Below are positions 12,771 to 27,978 of a stretch of DNA of 64,000 nt, piece after piece. The first letter of the stretch is position 1. Each line of letters opens with the position of its first letter. Source of the stretch: Aulostomus chinensis (lineage: Eukaryota > Chordata > Actinopteri > Syngnathiformes > Aulostomidae); NCBI GenBank assembly GCA_037954235.1, contig JBBMOA010000020.1, forward strand, positions 13,798,177 through 13,862,176, in the 5' to 3' direction. The translations under genes were made by a program, and so were the position numbers. The notes beneath the pieces were generated by a model. The model had not been told where the DNA came from, made no database searches, and saw only the letters and a list, made by a program, of their open reading frames with translations.

Positions 12771-15157
12771 ACACTGACAGTGATGCCTGAGCACCTACAT
12801 ACCAGAGGAGAAGATGCTGGATTCATCCATGGGTATAACTCATTCTCTAATAAAGCTTTGGCATCTGTGAGTTTTCTTCAACCGTGGTGTATAAGACTTT
12901 AGCTTACTGGCTATGGCTGCTTTTGGTTTGCATGATGTCTGATGAAGGTAGCGCTTCATATTTTACACTTTAAATCCTATAAGGAGGCAGGAAAACAAGA
13001 AGTGCTTATTTCTTTAGCACGGCTACAGAAGTAGAAGAAGACAATATCACAAGGTTAAGAGGTTTGTAGAGAAATCACATCTCCTCGTGTCTCACTATCG
13101 CCTCCTCAGGAATAACATGCTACTACAAGCTAAGATGGACAAGAGCTACCTAGTTAAGTTGATTACAAACACTCCTTTAACATTTCTTAAAACTTTGTAC
13201 AGTTCACATGTTTCTTCATCCCATCATGAGTCAATAAAGAATAAAGATAATTTAAGGGGGAACAGCACTACCACCTGTGCCAGTGAATGTCAGTTCATTT
13301 TGTGATGTGTCTCTGCACGTGCCTATCCAGCTACACATGCAGGCAGCGCTATCAGCCACTCAGGCTGAGAAAGGAGGATCTCTTTGTCCTTCGTCCATCT
13401 CACATGGCCTCAGTTTCCTGACCCCCTACCCCCCGACCCCCACCTAGCGTGCCCACAGATTAGCTGGTGGTCACCCCACTCGGCCTATTCTCTCTCCCCT
13501 GTGTGCGTTTCTCTCACCGGCCCTTGCAGCTCTGCCACCTCAGCGTTTAGGTTGACTGGACAGGAAAGCTCTATGCCAGCTGCCTACAATAACAAGCTAA
13601 CCTTAGTCACTGTCAGTGAGTGTGTGTTGTTCTCAGAGTGTGTATATGCCAGATTAAAAAAAAAAAGAACGTGGTCAAAAAAGAAACCAGGTGTGAACAT
13701 GGGTGCAATACAGTGAGAGCATTAATGTGCAATGAAATGATCTTTATTACCTGTATGAACACAAAACTGCTACAATGGAGAGCTAAGGTAACCTTGAGCT
13801 GCTAGCCTTGAGGAACATAATCAGAATCAGATTCATTGTCACTTCCAAAATATACACTCAGCATATATGGGAGCGAAACACCATTCTCAGTAGATAATGG
13901 TGTTTGACCCTTTAAAAGGCAGAAACATAATTTAATAGAAAAAAAACACCAAAATGATACATCAAGTTTCATAAAACAGCATTAAAACTACAAAGTTCTT
14001 TTCTTTTCTCCCTCCAGTGCTCAGCACCAACCAACATTCTTGCGTCAAACGAAGCAATGTATTTGATTTCTTCCTGAGAAACCACGACCCACTTTAATCA
14101 GCAGAGTTTCAATTTGAGAATTGTTCTTTCATGAGGAGGAGGTAGTTCACTTACATGCATTTTTTGTAAGTCTGTCCATGCCTTATAAATGCTCACCTCG
14201 ACAACTACGGGCTAAAGTAGATCCAGAAAGACAATACACAGCTGTTTTCACAAGCTAGACAGTCGAGAATACTTGAAAAAATACTCTCCATTTTGACACC
14301 AGACACTGTAATGGATACATATGAGTGTAACTCTGTGAACGCACAATCTCACAGCCAGGCAAAGCTTGATCAGGTGAGGGGAAGTGTGAATGCTTTCTTT
14401 ATTCACTCTTCACACGATTATTTTCAGAATTTCATGAATAAAAGCAATCGTAGCAGCATGAATCCAAGTGTCTGGACTCACTTTCCCCAAAAATTTTAAT
14501 CATTTGTATAGAAGAGGGAAGAGATCAAATCGCAATCAAATTCAATAATGAAAGGATGGATTTGATTAGTTTATTTTTCGTCAAAACAACCCAGAGCTCA
14601 GCTTACTTTCTGACATGTAAAAACTTTTGTATTAAGATAAATGCATAAACATGTAAACGTAGGCTACAGGAGAACTCTACTACAGCTGTTACGACCTTGA
14701 AGGAACTTCCCCTGTGGGCTCAGACAGCCTCTTACCCACTCGTTCTACTTCCTGCACACTCCAGGTCTCATTTCCTGTGAAAGCCACACAAACTTTCCCT
14801 CACAAGTTTTTCATGCATCAATCTGTTCTCTTCATTTTTCCCCCTAGAATAACTTTAATGTGTCCTTGTGCGTTATTGTCCAACCACCTCTCCCCTGCCT
14901 TGTCCTCTACGTGATCTCTGAAGTAGTGACACTGGAAAAAGAGGCAGTGGTGTGTTTGGCACCGAACTAGTTTGTGCACATCTGCCCAAACACAGCTCCT
15001 CATTTTTATCCACCCCATCGCTACCACCACAACTCTTCACACAGGGCAAAAGCCCTCTGTTATTACAAGTGGCTTTGTGCTACAGACACATGCCCCACAA
15101 TGACAGATGAACTAGTTCGAACCAGTGGGCTCCAGCCGATAGACAGAAATGGGCTTC

Positions 15158-15166
15158 ACTCACTCA

Positions 15167-15200
<34 letters not shown>
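15158..15200. repeat. (CACT)n / (CA)n microsatellite
   Basis: Three CACT units lead into a CA dinucleotide run ending at 15200. Confidence 0.9.
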
Positions 15201-15202
<2 letters not shown>

Positions 15203-15888
15203 CATGTACAATCACAATCTGCCATGCACCAAATGGTCTTACACACTCAGGGATTATTCCTGTGATTTAAATAATATTTTTCTGTTGCACATTCACACAT
15301 GTGGGAGCTATTCAACCAAAAGACAGATCGTTTCAAGTTTGCTGCACGACAGCATCGTGAATGGCTAATCAGTTGGCTTATATAAGAGTACAACTCTGTT
15401 TGCATGTACACTTTAATGTATATATATAACCGCTAAATGCTGCAACCTTTCAGCTCTGAGTAAACTGACCCAGACGCAGCAGTAACAACATCCAGTGAGG
15501 AATGTACCTGCATAAAATCAAAGACTTTGTATGTTGAATGTTAAAAAAAAGTGGTATATGTTCAGGAAGTGATTTATTTCTTTATCAGACAGCACCTGGT
15601 GCTTGTGTAACTAGCTCTATTTTAGGCCCGGATAAGCAGATTCTTGATATCCACGACGATACCCCGACACAAAGAGAAGTGGCACATCTATGTGCTCTTT
15701 GCTAATTGTTTATTTATATTGAAGCTGTCACCATGGCAATGTGTCCTTCCATGAAAAGGAGAAGCATGGAGTACCAAGAATATCATATCTTGGAAAGACA
15801 TGCCCCGACACGCAACTCGAGCAGGCAGCCTCCTGCTGAGGGTGATGGGCAGTTCAATGAAATATTCAAATATAAACGCACCCGTGTT

Positions 15889-15890
<2 letters not shown>

Positions 15891-15934
<44 letters not shown>
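15891..15934. repeat. (CA)n microsatellite
   Basis: CA run of about 37 nt followed by GCACACGC variants. Confidence 0.9.
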
Positions 15935-15935
<1 letters not shown>

Positions 15936-17352
15936 TTGTTTATTCATTTGTGTCATAATACTGTGCAATCTGATCTGACTGACTTTGACAAAGCATTTGG
16001 AAACTGTTACTGAAGATCTAAATAATTTGTTTACTAGTTAACTATCGTCGACAATTCCCTCTCAAACAATAGCTGCTCAATCACAGATTTGCAAAAAGTC
16101 ATATTTGGCATCCAAAAATAGTGGTGTGGTGTGTTTTAACACTAAAAAACACAAGAGCTGCTAAATTTAGCATGCCAAGATAACCAACTTAGAAGCTGAC
16201 TAGCTTACTAGTAGCAATCTAACATCATTTCCAAATCCCATACGGCCCATCACTGGCTAAATACTTAAGTTTTTGAAGTTTACCTGACATGTATTTGTAA
16301 TACTAATTGTCTGAGCATGTTCTTAGTTTATCCAACTTAATCCAAAAATAGCAGATATGTCACCGAAAACAAAAACATTTTGGCTGACACAACTGGACAG
16401 CTGACAAAAAGTTAGCAGTAAATGAAATTACTTGTCATTGTGACATTGTTTTGTCAACATTTTTGACAAATTCAATGGTCATTGCTTAGGAATTTAAGCA
16501 ACTTGAAATCTCAAATAACAGGAGGGTAACTTAAGCCTGACTCAATAGGACAAAAAGTGCTATTTTAGTTATGGTTAAAGAATCTTGGTTCAAATTTGAG
16601 GGTTCTTACTAGTTACCTGTTACACTCCTGAAAATTTAGTGAGAACTGGTGACATCGTTCTTACGTAACCCTGAAAACAGTCAAAGAAATGAACAGCACA
16701 GAAAACCCTGAAACAATGACCAGGGGAATGATTTTCCCATCGTTTCCATATGCAAATGCTTGTTGCAAAGCTTGACCTAAAAAACAATGGTTGATGCTGA
16801 CTCAATATATTCAAGCATTAAGTGTGATCCATTTAACCCTTGAGCAAGCACACAAACATCTGACGTCTCATAAGATTAGGCCATTAAATAGCTTACGTGC
16901 CCACTCATTCACTATCAGTAAGGCTATTTTTGTTTTATTTGTTTCCATCCCTGTAACATTCTCTTGTGTTTATGCCGTGAGCGTTTGAACAAGGGAACCT
17001 CTATCCTGCCCAATAGAGCAGACGACTGAGACGCACCAACCTGAAGAGTAAAGACAAACAAATGTGACATAAGGATAGAGCTACGGTTGCATGACGGGTC
17101 GGTTTAGTGACACAACAACATGTATTACAGCTGTTCTGGATCCTGTATGCACCCCTGCGATTGTCTAGTCTTGACCCTGCTAGTAAATGCAATCTACATA
17201 CAATTTATACACACATGCACCGACTTGCACACCAATTTAACTTGTGAGGAGAAAGACTACAGATGATGGATGGAAGATAACAAACCCATCCATGTCTTTC
17301 CAAAGCTAATAACAAAAAGCTGTCATACTAAATTAACACACTGCAGGTTGTG

Positions 17353-17383
17353 CTTGACTGCTTCTTGGCTGAAAGCAGTCAAG
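17353..17383. repeat. Perfect 11-bp inverted repeat, 9-nt loop
   Basis: CTTGACTGCTT is followed after 9 nt by AAGCAGTCAAG. Short and possibly chance in a window of this size. Confidence 0.5.
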
Positions 17384-20300
17384 AACAGGAGATTTATTGT
17401 AAGTGAGGCTGCATGACAACTAACGGGGACTGAAGAAAAGTCACCGCCAGACGTGAAACACTCGAGTATACATCAAGCCTGCACCAATTGGATTCTCTGG
17501 ATTTTTTGTTTTCATATAAAATATCATCAACATGTCTTCAGGATCACTAGGTCAAACCATGAGCTCATCTCTGGACACACTGACTGGCCTTTATCCTCAA
17601 AAAAAAAAAAAAAAGACAAAGAAAATTCCACAGAACACCCTGTACACCTGAAGTCAGACACAAACATCCCATGCTCCTCCTTCCTCCTTGGTATCTGTGA
17701 ATAGAGAAAGAGAAAAGTCCCACCCTGCAACTGTACAGCATATGTATGATCTCGCTCGGTGTCACTTGAGAAAATGACACGTATTCTTCACTTGTGAAAC
17801 AGCACTCCTGCATGTCAAATATGAAGCTGCTGTTGTTGCTGATGACAATCTTGTGCTGCTGGTATCGTGTGCAACAACAAGCCTGACCACAGAAACATGC
17901 CTATGTTATTACCGATGACAAAGATGAGGTTTGTCCCTCCATCTCGCCAAAGCTTTACATGAGGTTAAAATTCTGCAAAGGGCCTCAAAAGTGGTGCAGA
18001 CTAAATTAGGTTAGCCTGGTTGTGATTTAAAAAAAAGGGGGGGGGGGGCTATTCAGCACACACCAAAACACACAAACACACTGAAAAGCACACAAACATC
18101 CTACTTTCCTAGAAGTTTTTGAACAAGCTCCAATGAGTGGTTTCCAGGACATGTAACCCCTCCTCCTTCTAAATCTTTTCCCTTCTGTCTCGACACAATC
18201 AAGCCCCCAAAACAACCCCATTACAGTCATACTCCACCCCGATGTCCCCTTCCTCCAAACACCCCTCCTCACCTTCTGGCTGCTGAACATAAACAGATTC
18301 TAGAGGTGTGTCTCCTCTCCACCAATGGCAGAGACCTCAGGCTGTGTGTCTGAGCCAATCAGAGGGGCCGATGGGAACAGCCGTCTCTCCTTCTGTTAAC
18401 GGCAGTTGTTGTTTTGCTTCTCTCCCTCTGTTTTCTGCAAGTTTTCAGAGTGATGGATGGAGGGAATAAAGAGGAGGTCGGGTCAAGCATTAATAGGCTC
18501 TGAGTGCTCGCCCGCAATTAGGTGGGGGCTAATCTCAAGTTCACAAGTGGGTTTGAATACAGCGTACACACACGCACACAGAGAGAATTTTTTTTAAATG
18601 TGCACAGTGTTCACATGCTCTTTATCTCTATCTATCTCTTTCTCCCTCCCTCTACCTCAAACACACAGGCCTCACTTTGTCTCTAGCACATAAACATCAT
18701 TCACATCCTCTCTCTCTTTCTCTCTTAGACTTTCAGACACTCTCTCTCACACACACACACACAGACACACAGACACATACACACTGGTTAGAGCTGGTCA
18801 GAGGGTGTGGAGGCTTGGCAATAGGGGAAGGACTGTCTGCCCAGGACAAACAGGACACCTGTCAAACCAGTCAAGAACACAGCACAAACACAAAATCCTG
18901 CACTTCCCGTATCAGTATCAGCATAAATTGTGAGCACAGGTCAAGCTCATGGTCTAAATGATCCCAAAAAAATTCTGTTGAGAAATCCTGCAGTTTATTT
19001 GCATTTTTGGACACAGAAAGTCCCCAACTACAGAGCCATGCAGTCATGCATGCCACATAGAGAAAAAAACTGTATATATATTTCGTGGCCACAAAATAAA
19101 ACATGCTACTTCAATTCAATGAATTTGTGACCACAAGATAAAGTTGTTCCCATGATTTAGTTCTTGTGTTGCCTCTGACGTGATCGGGCATTGATACAGA
19201 GAGAAAAGGCCGTGTCTGAATAACGTGTGTCATGGTTGTAGCATTAGCGCCTCCTCTGGTCAGTCAGGACACTCGCTCAGGGGGAATAGCGGGATCCTTC
19301 CATGCCCTATTTCTTTCGGATGAAACGCCATCGCCAGCAGGTGAAAAAACAATCCTGGTATGACGGATGAAACGATGTGTGAATTGAATTGGCAATGTAT
19401 AGAATGTATAGATTAAATTTGTATCTTGTAGCGTTAAAATAACAAAAATGAGAGGATATATATTTTTACCTTGTGGCCACACACCAAAATTGCACTCTCT
19501 ATATTCACAAAGTATTATTTTTCTCTCCATGTCTACCCCAGTGCTCTGCACAAAGAAAACATTCATGACTTGTTTTTCTCACTCTTCCCTTTTGTAGCCA
19601 AATTTATGCAAGGAGGTTGTATTGCACAATGAACAAACCGAAGTGTTGTTCGCAACAGCTAACCTGTAACTTGTCAAACAAAAATCTTGAGCAAACAAGG
19701 TCCTTATCGAGGAGAATGCAACTACTCACTCCCCCGTCGTATCAGCACATGAGGAACAAAATCTGATAAAGTGAAGAAACAAATGAAATAAGGCACAAAA
19801 CAGAAAGGGTGTGCAGTTACGGAATGAATCCTCCACTCTCTTGTCTTTTCTCTGAGGAAGTGGGAGTGATGACAGCATGGTCAAACCAAACGTCACGGAC
19901 TGATGGTCACCTTCACACACACCTGTATTCAGAAGCACGCAGACACTTGTGGTATTTCACATAGATTTCTTGATTCCACAACGCCCACTTATCTGTTCCA
20001 CTCTTCCACACATACAGGCGTCCTGCTGACCTATATTCCTTAGTGAGGAGAGACGTAATCATTCGCTGATAGATCACGACACACAAAACAAGCTTCAAAC
20101 CGCGCCATGATAACAAGTGTTCAATGATACAATAGTAGCCATTGATGTTTTATTGGATTGATTTTACCAGCTGTTTCTGGGGCCTCGTTTCGACTTGAAG
20201 TAGATCCAATTTGAAAGTGAAATTTTTGAATTTTTCAAATTCATTTTGATGGTACACTGACTTGTGAATAACACAAGAGGGGCGTCTTTCACTCCTTCTC

Positions 20301-23300
20301 TGTGCAGGGGGAGTGGTGCTTCGAAGCTATGTAAAAACACATGACGAGTTCATCTGCAGGCCGATAATAACGGAAGATTTGGTCTTTTGCAGCTTTTATT
20401 GGCCCGTATGTCGGCCAGTGTGCTTGAGTGTGACCGGTGAACGGCTGGGTTGTGTTGTGTTATCAAGAGGCACAGAACAAGATTCCTTTGGCAGCGATTT
20501 CCATTTATTCTCACCCATGGAGTCCATTACAAAAGAGGAGAAATCAGGGGGGCAGACTGACAGACAAATGTTCCTTATGAAAACTGGAGACTAAATATCT
20601 CGGGTAAAACAAACAGAATTCATGGAATTATAATATTGTCAAATGTTTGCCTAAGTCGTTTTTTTGACTTTTTTTTATCTAAAGGAACTTCTTATGATGT
20701 TTTGTCTCTATTTTTTTGTTTACTGAAAAACTTGAAAAAGTTTAGGTGAATATTTTAAGACGATATACGAAAAACCAAATCAAATGGATGAGATACCCTA
20801 TGCTGCAATCTTAACTCTGTTACACTAGCTTGCTAACAGTGTAGCTCCAATCGTGATAACTGAGTGGAAGCTAATGTGTAAGCATCAATATGGTTGTAGA
20901 GAAATAGAGAACGACAACACCAGCCGTCGCAACTGCACTTTCCCATGTTTCTGTTCCTCTCTGTCTCAGTCTTGTTGTCAAAGTCGTTTGTCTCCTGTCA
21001 ACACATATTTAGGAATGTAACAATATACCACACAAGCAATATTACCGGTTCTCCTCTTCAATACTGTGCCCAAGATAATGTTACTGTATGTAATGCAATG
21101 TGCATATATGCGCCAACTGCACACTACTAAGACCAAATTTAAGATAATGCTATTAAATCCAGGTGTCTATGCCCTTATCAGTTTCAAATTGGTTTGAATT
21201 GAGAGGAGAAGTTATCATGAATACCTTTTTATTGCTTGTATGCTATTTAGCCACCGTCTTCAGCTTATTATGATACTAGTTTCAGTTCCATAAATCCATC
21301 TAACTCTTAAAAGAATGTTGTTTTTTTCAATGGGTCATTGTACATGCAATTGAAAGAGGGAAAAGGATTAATATTGTACTATAGCATACCATGTAATTTG
21401 ATATATATGTTCTTAATCATGTAATATTAGTGAGGTATACTCCTAATTCTCATATTAATAGATTTGAATTAATCATCATCCTGTATTTCACTAGTTGTAT
21501 CAACAGAAGGTATAGCTGCTAAGCAGTATTTTCATGATGCCTGCAGCATCAAACACATATTAAAAACACATGCAGGTACAAACATATTTGTCATGGCACT
21601 ATCACGAGAGAGTACCTGCTTACTACAGCTAGTGAAGGCCACAGTTACAGTAACAAACAGAGCGACACACAATTTTATTGTGCAGAAAAAACAAGTTAAT
21701 CATCCCATGAACTTGACAATAATGAAGCGACTGAGAAAGAAAGTGACCACAATATCACAGAGCAGCATTTAACTTCAATATGTTTGAGTGAGACTTATTT
21801 CAAGTTAAGAATCTCTTCAGGTTAATCCCTTGGTTCCTAACTGGGACATCAACACGGGGAAAGAGTGTTACATAAGTTACCGTTAACAATGTTTGCTTTC
21901 TCGCCTGACATCACATGCCCTGTGCTATGTAAAATTTATGACAAAGGGTCCTTACAAAGTTCCTTCCCTTCTCCTCCTCCTTTCCTGACGTCCAGTGATG
22001 AGAAGTGAGCCAACAGGCCTCTGACACTCCCTTAAAACAAGCCAATGAACTTCTGAAAGCATGTTGCTGATAGATATCCTGAGAGGACCTCTTGACTGAA
22101 TAAGCTCATGTGGGTCACGAGGAGGATCTGTTCATACACTAGATATGGTTTCCTTCTCGGCATCTCCGAGATTATAGTTTGATGTTGGAGAAAGCTGATA
22201 TTAGTTCAGGGCTCAGAGACATTTACCAGAAGGATGTTAGAAAGTAGGAGGGAGAGAAGACGAGCTGACTGAGTGAGTCAAGGGTTTTTGTATATTTTGG
22301 GTTGGTCGACTGCCAACCTTTACATGCCTGGTTTCCTAAGGGCCTCCGAGTGTTTACTGCAACACCACCAGATGCCTAGAAAACTACAGAGGAACAGAAA
22401 AGGTATGGCAACCTGCCAGCAAAGACTGTTCAGAAACCAGGTAGATAAGTTGTTTTTGTCTCGCTCATCGATCTCCATACGGCCTAGAAACGTCTGTTCT
22501 CTCGAGAGTTAAGCTGAGCTTGGCCCCAACTATTCTCTACGCTCCATAAATCAGCCAAAACCTTTTTGAAAATACCTAGTATTGATTCATTCTTTGTCTG
22601 TCTACTGGAGTTTTGAACATGTGTGGCTTTGTTTCGTCAAGAAATAGTGCTTCCTTTGCCCTTTTTTAATGTCAGTTTTTGGGGTGTCTATACCTCGAGG
22701 TACCCGTTCTCTCACCCCTCTTCTCTGCACCTGGCTTCATTCCATCCTCTCAGTTTCTTCTCCTTCTCACTAAAACAATGGATTGCACTGTTTCCAAACA
22801 TTTGCTCTTGTTTAGATCTCTGTCTAATGCGCTCTTTGGCCTTGGAGATTATACTCTGTAATTTCAACGAGGGGCTCATTCTAATTTCTAATCACCATCA
22901 GCAGAGACCTACTGTAAGCTCATACTAAGCCCGGTTGACATGCTGGTGAGGGCTTTGTGCAGTGGTATGGAAAATGGGATGCCTGCAAGACCTCATAAAG
23001 AAAGGTTATTCTATCTTTAACAGAATCTCTCTCACTATTCACATTTCAAACACTGTAATTGTGACATTTTATGCTTAATTAACCCTTTGGAATAATCCAA
23101 GTCACCAAAAGCTGTCATCATTCACCCATGTGGCCTGATGCCTTTTCCAAAAGTGACAAAACATCTTATACAACACAAATGATTGTACATAAGGTAAAAA
23201 ACAAACAAACAAACAAAACATGCAATGTTAACTTAAGGACAGGTAGAGTCTGTGTAGCACCACCTATCCAATTTAAACATCTTGAAATATCTTTGTAGTC

Positions 23301-26300
23301 TAATGACAGATTAATGTAAACATTGATTTTAACTTCATCTTAAGTTCACTGACAAAGAGGCAAAGCAAAGAAGACAAAGACAACTCAGGACTGTTAGTTT
23401 TTAACACAAATTTTGAGACCAGGAGTTTGTTTAATCTGCAAAAGAATATTTACAAATTGTCTGTTCCAAAAGTAAATTTAGTCCTTACAATCCAGCATAG
23501 TAGAAACAGCCTGACATGCCAGGTCGTTTGTTAAACTGAGCCATCTAAATCCTCCATAGCAATAGTTAAAAGGGTAGATGCTTTCAATAAATACTAAGCA
23601 GGTGATTGGTTGAACCATCTGTCTATCAACCAGTCAGCTAAACAAACCGAGCGAAAACGTTTCCATCGAGGGAAACCTTAAGTGGCATTCTTTACCCTTC
23701 TTTCAAAGATGAAATACTCTCCAGTTTGGATGTAATTGATGCTCCAGCATCCATTATTGTTTCGAACTAACGGTCTCGCTATTGTCACACCTAAACCCCA
23801 CCCCTCTCTCATCAAAGGACACCGACTGGCTGCACAGCTTTGGCTGAGAACACAAGCGCAAAACTTGAAGCTTGGCAAAAGAAATTTTTTCATGTAATTG
23901 TGTGAATCCAGCTGTCTGGCAAGGCAAAATCGAAGGGGAGCCGGTAAATATTTTGACTACTGCAGTCATTTGGCATTGACATGAAGGCAGATTGTTCCCT
24001 TTACCGTTGCAAACAAAAGCCAGATGATAGCGGTTGTTGAGAGATTTTTTTTCTCTTGCACAAGGTGTGAAAAGGATATTAGATTTAGGATGAGGAGCTC
24101 AGATATAAAGAGGAAGCTCAGAGCTCTTTCACACTACAATAAATTCTTGGTAAAGTAGTTTCACTAGCTTGCTTTCAAAGTCATCCCCATATGTGAGTTT
24201 GTAGTTATTGTGAAATCAAGGTGGATAAAGCAAACATCTGGAATAATTTCACAGATTATTTAATTCTAAAACAACACAAACAGTTTTCCTGCAGTGTACC
24301 AACTACAGGTTGTGTTCAAGAAAGTCTTGAAATATGTAGCCGATTCCTGCAAAACACGTCAGTGAAGTATGACAAGTATGCAAACATGTAGGACACTGAC
24401 AGAAGATGCAACAGGAGTCTCAAGGTGTTAGTGTGTGTGGTGGGTGGCAGGCCTCACCCGGAGGTCTAATAAACCAACAAGGTGTGAGAGACCACAACAT
24501 GATGCAACAGCATCTCATCCAATTACTGTGTTGGGACATGAAGTACAAGTGTCTGAGTGTTGCGAGGGTAAACAACTCTGTGCACTTGCCCTGCACCTTT
24601 GAGCTGAAGTTTCTGTTCTTTATTGCAGTCGTGAATTCTAAAACCGTTTAACAGTTAGAGAAAAAAAAGGGGAACATCAGCATTTCCTCTTTCACACGAG
24701 AGTCTTCTGTTCTGTCAAGTTAGACATCAGCAATCCAAGTGACCGAGTCCACACGACCGCACTCAAGAACACACTAACACCGCAGTGGCAAGATGAGACT
24801 GACAAGCAAACACACGCACAAACAAACACACGCACACACACATATGCAGATATAGTGTGACAAACAGAGAGGAGGGGCTGAGTGTGAAGAACAGGCTGCA
24901 TTCATCCTCCAATTATCTTCCATAACACGTTGGTGTATTTATAGATTATTTGCTAACCAATCCTACTTAAATTTCTTACAGCCTGTGACATTCTCCATAC
25001 CAACTTTCACAAACAGACTCTCTCTGTTTGCAATACGAGTGACATTTTTCAGTCAAACACAGCTTTGTTTGTTCAGCACGTTCACTTCCATAATTAGTCA
25101 TATGATAATATCTGATTGGAGGAAGGAAAATGTATCACCAGCAAGTATTCAAGGTGACTGAGGCTTTTCGTGGTGAATCAATATCATCAGCTGTATTTTG
25201 GCAGCGTGCACTTCCAAAACAAGAAGGAGAAGCTTTGTGACAGCTGGCTGCTACATGGTACCATAAATACACATACGGTGAGAAATACTATAGTGGTCTG
25301 AGCTCTGTAAACAAACAACTGATGATGCAACTGAAAAACAGATGCTACTAAGTCATATAGCTAGCTGCGTTTGACACAGCTGCAAGACAATAAAGAGGAT
25401 ATCAACCTTGCTTGGACCACATGTGAAAAATTCTAGCACGTTTCCCGACTTTTGCATTGAACTGAATACAAATGAAGACAAGGTTAGAGCAGCATTATAG
25501 ACTTGACCTGCATAAAAAGTCACCTGACCTGAATCAAAGCCCATGGAGCAAGCAAAAATTCAAGATGGCTGCCTGCAGCACACAGGCCATCACCAGTGAG
25601 AAGACCAACTCCCGAGTGAATTACAGAATGCATTTGACACCAAATATTACATTTGATTTTACTTCCTGTCATTTAGAAACAGAGAACCATGAATTTAAAG
25701 GATACAAGACCTAGATAAAGCAGAGGCAGTACTTAATGTGATACTTCATCCAAAAAGTTTAATTAGCCTCCAATTACAGTTAGTTGTCTTGATCTCACAA
25801 AGATGGTTTTTCACCTCCCTGCATGACTTCTTCATGACACCACAGAGCAGAAAATGCCAGCCACATATTTTTCGCTGAAGTTAACGGAGACTGACAGCTA
25901 ACAATTTATTCAACCATGCGCTCAGTAATTCACAAACACCTTCATTTTTGCGAAAAAACAATAACCTTAAACACTTCCAGCTCTGTGGTGACTGTGCCTG
26001 ATGTTTCCAAAAGAGTTAGTTGGAGTTACAAGAAGCTATGCAGGGAGGAAATAAAGAAGAGGAAGATATCTAAGAGGTCGAGACGTGTAACGCTGAGTCA
26101 CTGGAAGGTAGAATATACTTTTTGGGTAAAGACTCATTTGACAGGTTTTAACTTGAAGCTGTATTACTCCTGTGCATGCTGACCATTGGACAGTCCCTTC
26201 CGTGTGCCAAAATCAGTCATGGTTGTTGTTTAGTTCAATCAAGCACATGGCTCATAAGTAGGAAATTTAATAATAAAATTCTTTCATGGGAATTTCATTT

Positions 26301-27400
26301 TTCTACATCCAAAAAGTCCTTCGCCTTGCACGACAGCAGACTGTAACAAAAATATCTATTTAATTTGGCTACATGGGACAAGTGGAGCTTTGAATAAAGG
26401 TTTGAATACATTTGCAAGCACAGACTCGAGATTTTGTAGCTGCTAAATGCTATTGAACGCACTTGATGAAGAAAACTGCAGAAACTGCAAGAACAAGCAG
26501 AATGTATCCATGCTTTAAACCTTAGTTATTTCTTTCATCTTCACAAAGATGTATGACAGCGTATCTTTGTAAATGTGGCTGCGCCATATGAGACTAACAC
26601 CCCCAAGGCATGAAGATACCTGTTCAGATTTAGGATTTTTCTCACCCTGAGTGAGAACAAACCCACTCTGTGTTGTGTGTCAATCACACACGCACACACA
26701 CACATACTTCAGCCAGCCTTTGGAGCAAAAGAGCTGAGGTCAAAGGTGAACGGCTGTGGGAACGTAGAGGTCCCGCAGCGCAAATCTGTCGCCATTCTGA
26801 CAAACTGGCCTGTAACATAAACAACCACACATACATCAGCTTGGGACAATACCCCTGAGAAGAGAGCACAATACCCTAAACCACTCCACACTGGGCCTGA
26901 AACAATACCACACACACTGAAAAAACACCAGAGCCCAGACTAAGCCAACATGGCAATGGGCAAAAGCTTGAAGCAACACCATTTGGTGGGCAGCACCAAA
27001 CAATACCAGCAATGGGAAACAATCCATCAGCTGCTGACACAGCTCAGCTCAAGTCTCCCTCACATCAGTTATTTAAAGGATGACTTCCTCTATCCTGGAA
27101 ACGTGCCACTGTCATGTTTAATGACCTCATCTTTTCATGCAAAAGTAAGAATCACCTGGAATCCAAACTCAAATTAGACAATATGTCCTAGTCTATATAT
27201 CCTGTTGCTCATATTTTGTTTGTGTATGGCAGCTGCTTAAGTCTGGTGTTGAGCCCTTGTGGTTTGTATCCTAATAGGGGCTACCTCAGACTGAAGCCTG
27301 GACCACAGCCACTGGGCTATTCATGCTTTGTGACCTGATCCTCAGATGCCTTTAAATCCTGCATGCTTACTGCTATAAATCTCTCAAGACATGTAAATAT

Positions 27401-27431
27401 ACACACACACACACACGCACGCACGCACACA

Positions 27432-27497
<66 letters not shown>
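27401..27497. repeat. Long (AC)n microsatellite
   Basis: About 97 nt, AC repeats with GCACGC and ACGCGC interruptions in the first third. It is the longest CA tract in the window and produces several long but spurious minus-strand frames, up to 171 codons. Confidence 0.95.
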
Positions 27498-27501
<4 letters not shown>

Positions 27502-27978
27502 AAGCCAGACAGATCCAGCACACATACAGAAAGGCATAAACACATAGGAAAATTTTGCATGCACATGCACGCACACACATACTGGATGACATCCCAGTGA
27601 CCGGGGCAAAAGGAAAATATTAAAATCATGTGCAGCATGGCATGCATTCAGAATAGTGCATGGAAAATTCCCATCCAGCAAAAATAAGTAGGTGGGTACA
27701 GAGCGCCCTCCTGTGTCTGGATTAGTAAACTGCACCGAATCGCAGGACATGCAAAAACCACTGCCACTTTGGCCTGTTCTTTCCATCAAGTAAATGCAGA
27801 GTATTAAACTAAGTTGGAGATAAAAGGCAATAATTGTTTGTTTCTTTTTTTCTAAAAATGGAATCCAATGGACAATAATCTTCATCATTCTTTTATGGAT
27901 TCACTAAAATGAATCCTGAACATTTGACAGATGAAGGAGATCTCGGCCGATATGTGTATGTGGTAAGTAGACTTCTCG

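Noticed and set aside
12431..12902. Open frames rich in Lys/Arg inside the putative MITE
   Set aside because: Short, no transposase motif, no similarity that I recognise, and they span the inverted end of the element.
13815..13860. AATCAGAATCAGATTCATTG, like the start of a common fish non-LTR or SINE 3' end
   Set aside because: Only a few tens of bases match the remembered pattern; too short to assign to a family.
27373..27888. 171-codon minus-strand open frame
   Set aside because: More than a third is translated from the AC microsatellite (alternating Cys-Val) and the rest resembles no protein; no splice or start context.
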